DNA of 64,000 nucleotides from NCBI RefSeq assembly GCF_964204865.1, contig NC_135259.1:21214974-21278973 (forward strand), written 5' to 3'. Source of the stretch: Styela clava. Lineage: Eukaryota > Chordata > Ascidiacea > Stolidobranchia > Styelidae. How positions within the stretch are numbered: the first letter of the stretch is position 1; each line of letters opens with the position of its first letter. The notes under the pieces are model-generated. The model was not told where the DNA came from. It searched no databases and saw nothing but the letters and a program-made list of their open reading frames with translations. Positions 11,428 to 23,434 of this stretch are shown here, piece by piece. The position numbers were made by a program, and so were the translations under genes.

Positions 11428-11623
11428 CATAAATGTTTTAGACTTGGTGCGACAGAAAGAACACATGTCTAATGTAATCTAAGGCGCTACGTTTATGTCG
11501 CAGTCTTCCATGAGACTTGGATTTGTGACACGCTTCTGTCATACTGTTGGCACACCAAACCTTTTCGAACAACGAATGACGAAACAAGTGTAATTTTTAT
11601 ATATATTGCTCGCTTTGAAGGGA

Positions 11624-11696
11624 GCCTCGATGGCGCAGTAGGCAGCGCGTGAGTCTCATAATCTCAAGGTCGTGAGTTCGATCCTCACTCGAGGCA
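11624..11696 (+). tRNA. tRNA-Met-CAT: tRNA-Met (CAT), exact consensus
   Basis: Exact consensus; T3 only downstream. Duplicate of 9468. Confidence 0.95.
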
Positions 11697-12283
11697 TATA
11701 ATTATTTCAGACTTGATGTGACAGAACAGGACACATGTCTAATGTAATCTAAGTCGCTGCGTCCATGTCGCAGTCTTCTAGTGAGACTTGGATTTGTGAC
11801 ACGCTTCTGTCATACTGTTGGCACACAAATACTTTTCAAACAATGAATGACGAAATAATAGATTTTGTTGAACATATTTCCCGATGTGATGGGGGGCTGC
11901 GAGTCTCAAGGTCGTGAGTTCAATCCTCACTTGGGGAACATTAAATACTTTAGACCTGATGCGACAGTCCAGAAAGACATATCTATCGTGCTATCTAGAT
12001 TTGGAGTTGATTCCAATTTCGGTTTCTTAAAACACTGAATTACTTCACTCGTTTTCACTTTATAAGATTTCTATAAGATTCCTATATTTTATTTGCTACC
12101 CTGTGTGCATAGCAGGGCATAATGGCCGACCGGTCTAAGGCGCCACGTTCATGTCGCAGTCTTCCATTGAGACTTGGATTTGTGACACGCTTCTGTCATA
12201 CCGTTGGCACACAAATCCTTTTTGAACAATAAATGACGAACCAATAGAATTTGTTATATATATATATGCTCGCTTTGATGGGA

Positions 12284-12348
12284 GCTTCGATGGCGCAGTA
12301 GGCAGCGCGTGAGTTTCAAGGTCGTGAGTTCAATCCTCACTTGGGGAA
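12284..12348 (+). pseudogene. Anticodon-less tRNA-Met copy
   Basis: Duplicate of the copy at 10130. Confidence 0.85.
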
Positions 12349-12526
12349 CATTAAATACTTTAGACCTGATGCGACAGTCCAGAAAGACATATCTACCGTG
12401 ATATCTAGCTATTGGAGTTGATTCCAATTTCGGTTTCCTAAAACACTGAATTACTTCACTCGTTTTCACTTTATAAGATTTCAATAGGGTCCCTATTTTT
12501 TATTTGCTACCCTGTGAGCATAGAAA

Positions 12527-12609
12527 GGCAGAATGGCCGAGCGGTCTAAGGCGCTGCGTTCAGGTCGCAGTCTCCGATGGAGGCGTGGGTTCGAATCCCA
12601 CTTCTGTCC
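12527..12609 (+). tRNA. tRNA-Leu (CAG) with C73
   Basis: Same discriminator change as its duplicate at 10373. Confidence 0.75.
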
Positions 12610-13046
12610 TATTTTTTGCACACAAATCCTTAAACTCGGGTCGGATCGTATAACTTAGACCTGATGCGAAAGAACATAAACACGTCTATTGTAATCTAAG
12701 CTGCTGCGTTCAGGTAGAAGTGTCTGATTGAGACTTGGTTTCGTAACCCGCTCTTGTCATAATGCTGGCACACAAGTAATTTCAGAACAATCAATGACGG
12801 TATTCATTGCTTTGTAATATATATGGCTCTTCGTGATAGAAGCCTGGATTGTGCAGTAGGCAGTGCGTGACTCTCATAATCTCAAGGTCGTCAGTTCGAT
12901 CTAAGGCGCTACGTTTATTTCGCAGTCTTCCAATGAGACTTGGATTTGTGACACGCTTCTGTCATACTGTTGGCACGCAAATTCTTTTTGAACAATAAAT
13001 GACGAACCAATGGAATTTGTTATATATCTTGCTCGCTTTGATGGGA

Positions 13047-13119
13047 CCCTCGATGGCGCAGTAGGCAGCGCGTGAGTCTCATAATCTCAAGGTCGTGAGT
13101 TCGATCCTCACTCGAGGCA
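13047..13119 (+). tRNA. tRNA-Met (CAT), C1 variant
   Basis: The only change is G1 to C (C1-C72 mismatch). Confidence 0.7.
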
Positions 13120-13315
13120 CATAAATATTTTAGACTTCATGCGACAGAAAGAACATATGTCTAATGTAATCTAAGGCGCTACGTTTATGTCGCAGTCTTC
13201 CATGAGACTTGGATTTGTGACACGCTTCTGTCATACTGTTAGCACACAAAACCTTTTCGAACAATGAATGACGAAACAAGTGTAATTTTTATATATATTG
13301 CTCGCTTTGAAGGAA

Positions 13316-13387
13316 GCCTCGATGGCGCAGAGGCAGCGCGTGAGTCTCATAATTTCAAGGTCATGAGTTCGATCCTCACTCGAGGCA
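13316..13387 (+). pseudogene. tRNA-Met (CAT), D-loop deletion
   Basis: One D-loop base is missing (gcagaggc), the anticodon stem is tttca and the T stem begins atgag (A49-C65 mismatch). Confidence 0.7.
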
Positions 13388-13584
13388 TATAATTATTTTA
13401 GACTTGATGCGACAGAAAGAACACATGTCTAATGTAATCTAAGGCGCTGCGTCCATGTCGCAGTCTTCTAGTGAGACTTGGATTTGTGACACGCTTCTGC
13501 CATACTGTTGGCACACAAATACTTTTCAAACAATAAATGCAAAAATAGTAGATTTTGTTGAACATATTTCCCGATGTGATGGGG

Positions 13585-13649
13585 GCCTCTATGGTGCAGT
13601 AGGCAGCGTGTGAGTCTCAAGGTCGTGAGTTCAATACTCACTTGGGGAA
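13585..13649 (+). pseudogene. Anticodon-less tRNA-Met copy
   Basis: D stem ggtgc. B box GTTCAATAC. Confidence 0.85.
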
Positions 13650-13827
13650 CATTAAATACTTTAGATCTGATGCGACAGTCCAGAAAGACATATCTACCGT
13701 GATATCTAGCTTTTGGAGTTGATTCCAATTTCGGTTTCCTAAAACACTGAATTACTTCACTCGTTTTCACTTTATGAGATTTCAATAGGGTTCCTATATT
13801 TTATTTGCTACCCTGTGTGCATAGAAA

Positions 13828-13910
13828 GGTAGGATGGCCGAGCGGTCTGAGGCGCTGCGTTCAGGTCGCAGTCTCCGATGGAGGCGTGGGTTCGAATCCC
13901 ACTTCTGTCA
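13828..13910 (+). tRNA. tRNA-Leu (CAG), T3/G6 variant
   Basis: ggtagga acceptor (two wobbles) and tctgag in the D arm. T arm and anticodon are intact. Confidence 0.75.
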
Positions 13911-14347
13911 TATTTTTTGCACACAAATCCTTAAACTCGGGTCATATCGTATAACTTAGACCTGGTGCGAAAGAACATAAACACGTCTATTGTAATCTAA
14001 GCTGCTGCGTTCAGGTCGCAGTGTCTGATTGAGACTTGGTTTCGTAACCCGCTCTTGTCATGATGCTGGCACACAAGTCATTTCATAACAATCAATGACG
14101 TTAATCATTGCTTTGTAATATATATGGCTCTTCGTGATAGAAGCCTGGATTGCGCAGTAGGCAGTGCGTGACTCTCATAATCTCAAGGTCGTCAGTTCGA
14201 TCTAAGGCGCTACGTTTATTTCGCAGTCTTCCAATGATACTTGGATTTGTGACACGCTTCTGTCATACTGTTGGCACGCAAATCCTTTTTGAACAATAAA
14301 TGACGAACCAATAGAATTTGTTATATATATTGCTCGCTTCGATGGGA

Positions 14348-14420
14348 GCCTCGATGGCGCAGTAGGCAGCGCGGGAGTCTAATAATCTCAAGGTCGTGAG
14401 TTCGATCCTCACTCGAGGCA
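14348..14420 (+). pseudogene. Met body with AAT anticodon
   Basis: The anticodon loop reads CTAATAA, so the anticodon is AAT (Ile). Base 27 is G, opposite A43. The A and B boxes are intact. Confidence 0.7.
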
Positions 14421-14617
14421 CATAAATATTTTAGACTTCATGCGACAGAAAGAACACATGTCTAATGTAATATAAGACGCTACGTTCATGTCGCAGTCTT
14501 CCATTGAGACTTGGATTTGTGACACGCTTCTGTCATACTGTTGGCACACAAATACTTTTCAAACAATAAATGCAAAAATAGTAGATTTTGTTGAACATAT
14601 TTCCCGATGTGATGGGG

Positions 14618-14682
14618 GCCTCTATGGCGCAGTAGGCAGCGTGTGAGTCTCAAGGTCGTGAGTTCAATACTCACTTGGGGAA
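14618..14682 (+). pseudogene. Anticodon-less tRNA-Met copy
   Basis: The 3' strand ends ggggaat instead of ggggaac. Confidence 0.85.
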
Positions 14683-14860
14683 TATTAAATACTTTAGACC
14701 TGATGCGATAGTCCAGAAAGACATATCTACCGTGATATCTAGCTTTTGGAGTTGATTCCAATTTCGGTTTCATAAAACACTGAATTACTTCCCTCGTTTT
14801 CACTTTATAAGATTTCAATAGGGTTCCTATATTTTATTTGCTACCCTGTGTGCATAGAAA

Positions 14861-14943
14861 GGCAGAATGGCCGAGCGGTCTAAGGCGCTGCGTTCAGGTC
14901 GCAGTCTCCGATGGAGGCGTGGGTTCGAATCCCACTTCTGTCA
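14861..14943 (+). tRNA. tRNA-Leu-CAG: tRNA-Leu (CAG), exact consensus
   Basis: Exact consensus with T6 terminator. Confidence 0.95.
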
Positions 14944-15176
14944 TATTTTTTGCACACAAATCCTTAAACTCGGGTCGGATCGTATAACTTAGACCTGATG
15001 CGAAAGAACATAAACACGTCTATTGTAATCTAAGCTGCTGCGTTCAGGTCGCAGTGTCTGATTGAGACTTGGTTTCGTAACCCGCTCTTGTCATGATGCT
15101 GGCACACAAGTCATTTCAGAACAATCAATGACGTTATTCATTGATTTTGTTATATATATGGCTCTTCGTGATAGAA

Positions 15177-15249
15177 GCCTGGATTGCGCAGTAGGCAGTG
15201 CGTGAGTCTCATAATCTCAAGGTCGTGAGTTCGATCCTCACTCGAGGCA
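15177..15249 (+). tRNA. tRNA-Met (CAT), G5 variant
   Basis: gcctgga acceptor (G5-G68 mismatch), TT at 8-9 and a D-stem wobble. Unlike the chimeras with the same 5' end, the 3' strand is complete. Confidence 0.65.
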
Positions 15250-15446
15250 CATAAATATTTTAGACTTGATGCGACAGAAAGAACACATGTCTTATGTAAT
15301 CTAAGGCGCTACGTTTATTTTGCAGTCTTCCAATGAGACTTGGATTTGTGACACGCTTGTGTCATACTGTTGGCACGCAAATCCTTTTTGAACAATAAAT
15401 GACGAACCAATAGAATTTATTATATATATTGCTCGCTTTGATGGGA

Positions 15447-15519
15447 GCCTCGATGGCGCAGTAGGCAGCGCGTGAGTCTCATAATCTCAAGGTCGTGAGT
15501 TCGATCCTCACTCGAGGCA
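15447..15519 (+). tRNA. tRNA-Met-CAT: tRNA-Met (CAT), exact consensus
   Basis: Exact consensus with T4 downstream. Confidence 0.95.
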
Positions 15520-15718
15520 CATAAATATTTTAGACTTGATGCTACAGAAAGGAACACATGTCTAATGTAATCTAAGGCGCTACGTTTATTTCGCAGTCTT
15601 CCAATGAGACTTGGATTCGTGACACGCTTCTGTCATACTGTTGGCACGCAAATCCTTTTTGAACAATAAATGACGAAACAAATAGAATTTGTTATATATA
15701 TTGCTCGCTTTGATGGGA

Positions 15719-15791
15719 GCCTCGATGGCGCAGTAGGCAGCGCGTGAGTCTCATAATCTCAAGGTCGTGAGTTCGATCCTCACTCGAGGCA
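15719..15791 (+). tRNA. tRNA-Met-CAT: tRNA-Met (CAT), exact consensus
   Basis: Exact consensus with T4 downstream. Confidence 0.95.
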
Positions 15792-15989
15792 CATAAATAT
15801 TTTAGACTTCATGCGACAGAAAGAACACATGTCTAATGTAATATAAGACGCTACGTTCATGTCGCATTCTTCCATTGAGACTCGGATTTGTGACACGCAT
15901 CTGTCATACCGTTGGCACACAAATTCTTTTTGAACAATAAATGACGAAACAAATAGAATTTGTTATATATATTGCTCGCTTTGATGGGA

Positions 15990-16062
15990 GCCTCAATGGC
16001 GCAGTAGGCAGCGCGTGAGTCTCATAATCTCAAGGTCGTAAGTTCTATCCTCACTCGAGGCA
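15990..16062 (+). pseudogene. tRNA-Met (CAT), multiple changes
   Basis: A6, T stem gtaag (A51-C63) and T loop ttctatc. Confidence 0.7.
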
Positions 16063-16260
16063 CATAAATATTTTAGACTTCATGCGACAGAAAGAACACA
16101 TGTCTAATCTAATATAAGACGCTACGTTCATGTCGCAGTCTTCCATTGACACTTGGATTTGTGACACGCATCTGTCATACCGTTGGCACACAAATTCGTT
16201 TTGAACAATAGATGACGAAACAAATAGAATTTGTTATATATATTGCTTGCTTTGATGGGA

Positions 16261-16333
16261 GCCTCGATGGCGCAGTAGGCAGCGCGTGAGTCTCATAATC
16301 TCAAGGTCGTGAGTTCTATCCTCACTCGAGGCA
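16261..16333 (+). pseudogene. tRNA-Met (CAT) with B-box mutation
   Basis: T loop ttctatc is the only change. Confidence 0.7.
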
Positions 16334-16531
16334 CATAAATATTTTAGACTTCATGCGACAGAAAGAACACATGTCTAATGTAATATAAGACGCTACGTTC
16401 ATGTCGCAGTCTTCCATTGAGACTTGGATTTGTGACACGCATCTGTCATACCGTTGGCACACAAATTCTTTTTTAACAATAAATGACGAAACAAATAGAA
16501 TTTGTTATATATATTGCTTGCTTTGATGGGA

Positions 16532-16604
16532 GCCTCGATGGCGCAGTATGCAGCGCGTGAGTCTCATAATCTCAAGGTCGTGAGTTCGATCCTCACTCGA
16601 GGCA
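16532..16604 (+). tRNA. tRNA-Met (CAT), D-loop variant
   Basis: D loop agtatgca: one conserved G of the GG pair is T. Confidence 0.7.
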
Positions 16605-16800
16605 CATAAATATTTTAGACTTGGTGCGACAGAAAGAACACATGTCTAATGTAATCTAAGGCGCTACGTTTAGGTCGCAGTCTTCCATGAGACTTGGATT
16701 TGTGACACGCTTCTGTCATACTGTTGGCACACAAAACCTTTTCGAACAACGAATGACGAAAGAAGTGTAATTTTTATATATATTGCTCGCTTTGAAGGGA

Positions 16801-16873
16801 GCCTCGATGGCGCGGTAGGCAGCGCGTGAGTCTCATAATCTCAAGGTCGTGAGTTCGATCCTCACTCGAGGCA
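16801..16873 (+). tRNA. tRNA-Met (CAT), G14 variant
   Basis: A14 to G (gcgcggtagg), a change inside the A box at a conserved tertiary-contact base. Confidence 0.65.
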
Positions 16874-17459
16874 TATGATTATTTCAGACTTGATGTGACA
16901 GAACAGGACACATGTCTAATGTAATCTAAGTCGCTGCGTCCATGTCGCAGTCTTCTAGTGAGACTTGGATTTGTGACACGCTTCTGTCATACTGTTGGCA
17001 CACAAATACTTTTCAAACAATGAATGACGAAATAATAGATTTTGTTGAACATATTTCCCGATGTGATGGGGGGCTGCGAGTCTCAAGGTCGTGAGTTCAA
17101 TCCTCACTTGGGGAACATTAAATACTTTAGACCTGATGCGACAGTCCAGAAAGATATATCTATCGTGCTATCTAGATTTGGAGTTGATTCCAATTTCGGT
17201 TTCTTAAAACACTGAATTACTTCACTCGTTTTCACTTTATAAGATTTCTATAAGATTCCTATATTTTATTTGCTACCCTGTGTGCATAGCAGGGCATAAT
17301 GGCCGAGCGGTCTAAGGCGCCACGTTCATGTCGCAGTCTTCCATTGAGACTTGGATTTGTGACACGCTTCTGTCATACCGTTGGCACACAAACCCTTTTC
17401 GAACAATAAATGACGAAACAAATAGAATTTGTTATATATATATGCTCGCTTTGATGGGA

Positions 17460-17524
17460 GCTTCGATGGCGCAGTAGGCAGCGCGTGAGTTTCAAGGTCG
17501 TGAGTTCAATCCTCACTTGGGGAA
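17460..17524 (+). pseudogene. Anticodon-less tRNA-Met copy
   Basis: gcttcga acceptor; B box GTTCAATCC. Confidence 0.85.
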
Positions 17525-17702
17525 CATTAAATACTTTAGACCTGATGCGACAGTCCAGAAAGACATATCTACCGTGATATCTAGCTATTGGAGTTGATTC
17601 CAATTTCGGTTTCCTAAAACACTGAATTACTTCACTCGTTTTCACTTTATAAGATTTCAATAGGGTCCCTATTTTTTATTTGCTACCCTGTGAGCATAGA
17701 AA

Positions 17703-17786
17703 GGCAGAATGGCCGAGCGGGTCTAAGGCGCTGCGTTCAGGTCGCAGTCTCCGATGGAGGCGTGGGTTCGAATCCCACTTCTGTCA
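17703..17786 (+). tRNA. tRNA-Leu (CAG), 1-nt D-loop insertion
   Basis: 84 nt long, because the D loop has an extra G (gcgggtctaa). Everything else is consensus. D-loop length varies in tRNAs, so it may still function. Confidence 0.8.
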
Positions 17787-18223
17787 TATTTTTTGCACAC
17801 AAATCCTTAAACTCGGGTCGGATCGTATAACTTAGACCTGATGCGAAAGAACATAAACACGTCTATTGTAATCTAAGCTGCTGCGTTCAGGTCGCAGTGT
17901 CTGATTGAGACTTGGTTTCGTAACCCGCTCTTGTCATAATGCTGGCACACAAGTCATTTCAGAACAATCAATGACGGTATTCATTGCTTTGTAATATATA
18001 TGGCTCTTCGTGATAGAAGCCTGGATTGCGCAGTAGGCAGTGCGTGACTCTCATAATCTCAAGGTCGTCAGTTCGATCTAAGGCGCTACGTTTATTTCGC
18101 AGTCTTCCAATGAGACTTGGATTTGTGACACGCTTCTGTCATACTGTTGGCACGCAAATCCTATTTGAACAATAAATGACGAACCAATGGAATTTGTTAT
18201 ATATCTTGCTCGCTTTGATGGGA

Positions 18224-18296
18224 CCCTCGATGGCGCAGTAGGCAGCGCGTGAGTCTCATAATCTCAAGGTCGTGAGTTCGATCCTCACTCGAGGCA
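18224..18296 (+). tRNA. tRNA-Met (CAT), C1 variant
   Basis: C1-C72 mismatch only. Confidence 0.7.
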
Positions 18297-18492
18297 CATA
18301 AATATTATAGACTTCATGCGACAGAAAGAACATATGTCTAATGTAATCTAAGGCGCTACGTTTATGTCGCAGTCTTCCATGATACTTGGATTTGTGACAC
18401 GCTTCTGTCATACTGTTAGCACACAAAACCTTTTCGAACAATGAATGACGAAACAAGTGTAATTTTTATATATATTGCTCGCTTTGAAGGAA

Positions 18493-18565
18493 GCCTCGAT
18501 GGCGCAGTAGGCAGCGCGTGAGTCTCATAATGTCAAGGTCGTGAGTTCGATCCTCACTCGAGGCA
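18493..18565 (+). tRNA. tRNA-Met (CAT), G40 variant
   Basis: Anticodon stem tgtca gives a G30-G40 mismatch. Confidence 0.65.
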
Positions 18566-18762
18566 TATAATTATTTTAGACTTGATGCGACAGAAAGAAC
18601 ACATGTCTAATGTAATCTAAGGCGCTGCGTCCATGTCGCAGTCTTCTAGTGAGACTTGGATTTGTGACACGCTTCTGTCATACTGTTGGCACACAAATAC
18701 TTTTCAAACAATAAATGCAAAAATAGTAGATTTTGTTGAACATATTTCCCGATGTGATGGGG

Positions 18763-18827
18763 GCCTCTATGGTGCAGTAGGCAGCGTGTGAGTCTCAAGG
18801 TCGTGAGTTCAATACTCACTTGGGGAA
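18763..18827 (+). pseudogene. Anticodon-less tRNA-Met copy
   Basis: D stem ggtgc; the 3' strand ends ggggaat. Confidence 0.85.
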
Positions 18828-19005
18828 TATTAAATACTTTAGACCTGATGCGATAGTCCAGAAAGACATATCTACCGTGATATCTAGCTTTTGGAGTTGA
18901 TTCCAATTTCGGTTTCCTAAAACACTGAATTACTTCACTCGTTTTCACTTTATAAGATTTCAATAGGGTTCCTATATTTTATTTGCTACCCTGTGTGCAT
19001 AGAAA

Positions 19006-19088
19006 GGCAGAATGGCCGAGCGGTCTAAGGCGCTGCGTTCAGGTCGCAGTCTCCGATGGAGGCGTGGGTTCGAATCCCACTTCTGTCA
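19006..19088 (+). tRNA. tRNA-Leu-CAG: tRNA-Leu (CAG), exact; damaged terminator
   Basis: The gene is exact consensus, but the downstream T6 run is interrupted (tattcttt), which should weaken termination. Confidence 0.92.
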
Positions 19089-19321
19089 TATTCTTTGCAC
19101 ACAAATCCTTAAACTCGGGTCGGATCGTATAACTTAGACCTGATGCGAAAGAACATAAACACGTCTATTGTAATCTAAGCTGCTGCGTTCAGGTCGCAGT
19201 GTCTGATTGAAACTTGGTTTCGTAACCCGCTCTTGTCATGATGCTGGCACACAAGTCATTTCAGAACAATCAATGACGTTATTCATTGATTTTGTTATAT
19301 ATATGGCTCTTCGTGATAGAA

Positions 19322-19394
19322 GCCTGGATTGCGCAGTAGGCAGTGCGTGAGTCTCGTAATCTCAAGGTCGTGAGTTCGATCCTCACTCGAGGCA
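19322..19394 (+). pseudogene. Met body with CGT anticodon
   Basis: The loop reads CTCGTAA, so the anticodon is CGT (Thr). The acceptor is the gcctgga type with a G5-G68 mismatch. Confidence 0.7.
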
Positions 19395-19593
19395 CATAAA
19401 TATTTTAGACTCGATGCTACAGAAAGGAACACATGTCTAATGTAATCTAAGGCGCTACGTTTATTTCGCAGTCTTCCAATGAGACTTGGATTCGTGAAAC
19501 GCTTCTGTCATACTGTTGGCACGCAAATCCTTTTTGAACAATAAATGACGAAACAAATAGAATTTGTTATATATATTGCTCGCTTTGATGGGA

Positions 19594-19666
19594 GCCTCGA
19601 TGGCGCAGTAGGCAGCGCGTGAGTCTCATAATCTCAAGGTCGCGAGTTCGATCCTCACTCGAGGCA
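19594..19666 (+). tRNA. tRNA-Met (CAT), T-stem mismatch
   Basis: T stem gcgag (C50-A64 mismatch). The rest is consensus. Confidence 0.7.
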
Positions 19667-19863
19667 CATAAATATTTTAGACTTCATGCGACAGAAAGAA
19701 CACATGTCTAATGTAATATAAGACGCTACGTTCATGTCGCAGTCTTCCATTGAGACTTGGATTTGTGACACGCATCTGTCATACCGTTGGCACACAAATC
19801 CTTTTTGAACAATAAATGACGAACCAATAGAATTTGTTATATATATTGCTCGCTTTGATGGGA

Positions 19864-19936
19864 GCCTCGATGGCGCAGTAGGCAGCGCGTGAGTCTCATA
19901 ATCTCAAGGTCGTGAGTTCTATCCTCACTCGAGGCA
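19864..19936 (+). pseudogene. tRNA-Met (CAT) with B-box mutation
   Basis: T loop ttctatc. Confidence 0.7.
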
Positions 19937-20134
19937 CATAAATATTTTAGACTTCATGCGACAGAAAGAACACATGTCTAATGTAATATAAGACGCTACG
20001 TTCATGTCGCAGTCTTCCATTGAGACTTGGATTTGTGACACGCATCTGTCATACCGTTGGCACACAAATTCTTTTTGAACAATAAATGACGAAACAAATA
20101 GAATTTGTTATATATATTGCTTGCTTTGATGGGA

Positions 20135-20207
20135 GCCTCGATGGCGCAGTAGGCAGCGCGTGAGTCTCATAATCTCAAGGTCGTGAGTTCGATCCTCACT
20201 CGAGGCA
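20135..20207 (+). tRNA. tRNA-Met-CAT: tRNA-Met (CAT), exact consensus
   Basis: Exact consensus with T4 downstream. Confidence 0.95.
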
Positions 20208-20403
20208 CATAAATATTTTAGACTTGGTGCGACAGAAAGAACACATGTCTAATGTAATCTAAGGCGCTACGTTTATGTCGCAGTCTTCCATGAGACTTGG
20301 ATTTGTGACACGCTTCTGTCATACTGTTGGCACACAAAACCTTTTCGAACAACGAATGACGAAACAAGTGTAATTTTTATATATATTGCTCGCTTTGAAG
20401 GGA

Positions 20404-20476
20404 GCCTCGATGGCGCAGTAGGCAGCGCGTGAGTCTCATAATCTCAAGGTCGTGAGTTCGATCCTCACTCGAGGCA
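20404..20476 (+). tRNA. tRNA-Met-CAT: tRNA-Met (CAT), exact consensus
   Basis: Exact consensus; T3 only downstream. Confidence 0.95.
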
Positions 20477-21062
20477 TATAATTATTTCAGACTTGATGTG
20501 ACAGAACAGGACACATGTCTAAAGTAATCTAAGTCGCTGCGTCCATGTCGCAGTCTTCTAGTGAGACTTGGATTTGTGACACGCTTCTGTCATACTGTTG
20601 GCACACAAATACTTTTCAAATAATGAATGACGAAATAATAGATTTTGTTGAACATATTTCCCGATGTGATGGGGGGCTGCGAGTCTCAAGGTCGTGAGTT
20701 CAATCCTCACTTGGGGAACATTAAATACTTTAGACCTGATGCGACAGTCCAGAAAGACATATCTATCGTGCTATCTAGATTTGGAGTTGATTCCAATTTC
20801 GGTTTCTTAAAACACTGAATTACTTCACTCGTTTTCACTTTATAAGATTTCTATAAGATTCCTATATTTTATTTGCTACCCTGTGTGCATAGCAGGGCAT
20901 AATGGCCGAGCGGTCTAAGGCGCCACGTTCATGTCGCAGTCTTCCATTGAGACTTGGATTCGTGACACGCTTCTGTCATACCGTTGGCACACAAACCCTT
21001 TTCGAACAATAAATGACGAAACAAATAGAATTTGTTATATATATATGCTCGCTTTGATGGGA

Positions 21063-21127
21063 GCTTCGATGGCGCAGTAGGCAGCGCGTGAGTTTCAAGG
21101 TCGTGAGTTCAATACTCACTTGGGGAA
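21063..21127 (+). pseudogene. Anticodon-less tRNA-Met copy
   Basis: Mosaic: the 5' part resembles the gcttcga class and the 3' part the GTTCAATAC class. Confidence 0.85.
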
Positions 21128-21305
21128 CATTAAATACTTTAGATCTGATGCGACAGTCCAGAAAGACATATCTACCGTGATATCTAGCTTTTGGAGTTGA
21201 TTCCAATTTCGGTTTCCTAAAACACTGAATTACTTCACTCGTTTTCACTTTATGAGATTTCAATAGGGTTCCTATATTTTATTTGCTACCCTGTGTGCAT
21301 AGAAA

Positions 21306-21388
21306 GGCAGGATGGCCGAGCGGTCTGAGGCGCTGCGTTCAGGTCGCAGTCTCCGATGGAGGCGTGGGTTCGAATCCCACTTCTGTCA
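21306..21388 (+). tRNA. tRNA-Leu (CAG), G6 and D-arm variant
   Basis: ggcagga acceptor and tctgag D arm. T arm intact, T6 terminator. Confidence 0.8.
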
Positions 21389-21825
21389 TATTTTTTGCAC
21401 ACAAATCCTTAAACTCGGGTCATATCGTATAACTTAGACCTGGTGCGAAAGAACATAAACACGTCTATTGTAATCTAAGCTGCTGCGTTCAGGTCGCAGT
21501 GTCTGATTGAGACTTGGTTTCGTAACCCGCTCTTGTCATAATGCTGGCACACAAGTCATTTCATAACAATCAATGACGTTAATCATTGCTTTGTAATATA
21601 TATGGCTCTTCGTGATAGAAGCCTGGATTGCGCAGTAGGCAGTGCGTGACTCTCATAATCTCAAGGTCGTCAGTTCGATCAAAGGCGCTACGTTTATTTC
21701 GCAGTCTTACAATGATACTTGGATTTGTGACACGCTTCTGTCATACTGTTGGCACGCAAATCCTTTTTGAACAATAAATGACGAACCAATAGAATTTGTT
21801 ATATATATTGCTCGCTTTGATTGGA

Positions 21826-21875
21826 GACTCGATGGCGCAGTAGGCAGCGCGTGAGTTCGATCCTCACTCGAGGCA
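21826..21875 (+). pseudogene. Met lacking the whole anticodon arm
   Basis: 23 nt are deleted between two gtgag repeats, so the D arm runs straight into the T loop. The A box and B box are kept. Acceptor gactcga. Confidence 0.85.
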
Positions 21876-22072
21876 CATAAATATTTTAGACTTCATGCGA
21901 CAGAAAGAACACATGTCTAATGTAATATAAGACGCTACGTTCATGTCGCAGTCTTCCATTGAGACTTGGATTTGTGACACGCTTCTGTCATACTGTTGGC
22001 ACACAAATACTTTTCAAACAATAAATGCAAAAATAGTAGATTTTGTTGAACATATTTCCCGATGTGATAGGG

Positions 22073-22137
22073 GCCTCTATGGCGCAGTAGGCAGCGTGTG
22101 AGTCTCAAGGTCGTGAGTTCAATACTTACTTGGGGAA
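22073..22137 (+). pseudogene. Anticodon-less tRNA-Met copy
   Basis: B box GTTCAATAC; the 3' T stem is cttac. Confidence 0.85.
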
Positions 22138-22315
22138 TATTAAATACTTTAGACCTGATGCGATAGTCCAGAAAGACATATCTACCGTGATATCTAGCTT
22201 TTGGAGTTGATTCCAATTTCGGTTTCCTAAAACACTGAATTACTTCACTCGTTTTCACTTTATAAGATTTCAATAGGGTTCCTATATTTTATTTGCTACC
22301 CTGTGTGCATAGAAA

Positions 22316-22398
22316 AGCAGAATGGCCGAGCGGTCTAAGGCGCTGCGTCCAGGTCGCAGTCTCCGATGGAAGCGTGGGTTCGAATCCCACTTCTGTCA
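22316..22398 (+). pseudogene. Degenerate tRNA-Leu (CAG)
   Basis: A1 (A-C mismatch), invariant U33 replaced by C (tccaggt), and a variable-arm change. The loss of U33 argues against function. Confidence 0.7.
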
Positions 22399-22631
22399 CA
22401 TTTTTTGCACACAAATCCTTAAACTCGGGTCGGATCGTATAACTTAGACCTGATGCGAAAGAACATAAACACGTCTATTGTAATCTAAGCTGCTGCGTTC
22501 AGGTCGCAGTGTCTGATTGAGACTTGGTTTCGTAACCCACTCTTGTCATGATGCTGGCACACAAGTCATTTCAGAACAATCAATGACGTTATTCATTGAT
22601 TTTGTTATATATATGGTTCTTCGTGATAGAA

Positions 22632-22704
22632 GCCTGGATTGCGCAGTAGGCAGTGCGTGAGTCTCATAATCTCAAGGTCGTGAGTTCGATCCTCACTCGA
22701 GGCA
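22632..22704 (+). tRNA. tRNA-Met (CAT), G5 variant
   Basis: gcctgga acceptor with complete 3' strand. Confidence 0.65.
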
Positions 22705-22901
22705 CATAAATATTTTAGACTTGATGCGACAGAAAGAACACATGTCTTATGTAATCTAAGGCGCTACGTTTATTTTGCAGTCTTCCAATGAGACTTGGAT
22801 TTGTGACACGCTTCTGTCATACTGTTGGCACGCAAATCCTTTTTGAACAATAAATGACGAACCAATAGAATTTATTATATATATTGCTCGCTTTGATGGG
22901 A

Positions 22902-22974
22902 GCCTCGATGGCGCAGTAGGCAGCGCGTGAGTCTCATAATCTCAAGGTCGTGAGTTCGATCCTCACTCGAGGCA
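22902..22974 (+). tRNA. tRNA-Met-CAT: tRNA-Met (CAT), exact consensus
   Basis: Exact consensus with T4 downstream. Confidence 0.95.
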
Positions 22975-23172
22975 CATAAATATTTTAGACTTGATGCTAC
23001 AGAAAGGAACACATGTCTAATGTAATCTAAGGCGCTACGTTTATTTCGCAGTCTTCTAATGAGACTTGGATTTGTGACACGCTTCTGTCATACAGTTGGC
23101 ACGCAAATCCTTTTTGAACAATAAATGACGAACCAATAGAATTTGTTATATATATTGCTCGCTTTGATGGGA

Positions 23173-23287
23173 GCCTCGATGGCGCAGTAGGCAGCGCGTG
23201 AGTCGCGTGGCCGAGCGGTCTAAGGCGCCACGTTCAAGTCGCAGTCTTCCATTGAGACTTGGATTTGTGAAACGCTTCTGTCATACC
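23173..23287 (+). pseudogene. 5'-half Met fused to degenerate Leu
   Basis: Same junction (gtgagtcgcgtggccgag) as at 5190. Confidence 0.8.
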
Positions 23288-23369
23288 GTTGGCACACAAA
23301 CCCTTTTCGAACAAGAAATGACGAAACAAATAGAATTTGTTATATATATATATGATCGCTTTGATGGGA

Positions 23370-23434
23370 GCTTCGATGGCGCAGTAGGCAGCGCGTGAGT
23401 TTCAAGGTCGTGAGTTCAATCCTCACTTGGGGAA
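23370..23434 (+). pseudogene. Anticodon-less tRNA-Met copy
   Basis: gcttcga acceptor; B box GTTCAATCC. Confidence 0.85.

Noticed and set aside
23198-23398. Plus-strand frame MSRVAERSKAPRSSRS
   Set aside because: MAERSKALRSGRS is the forward translation of the tRNA-Leu D and anticodon arms, a known artefact in predicted proteomes.
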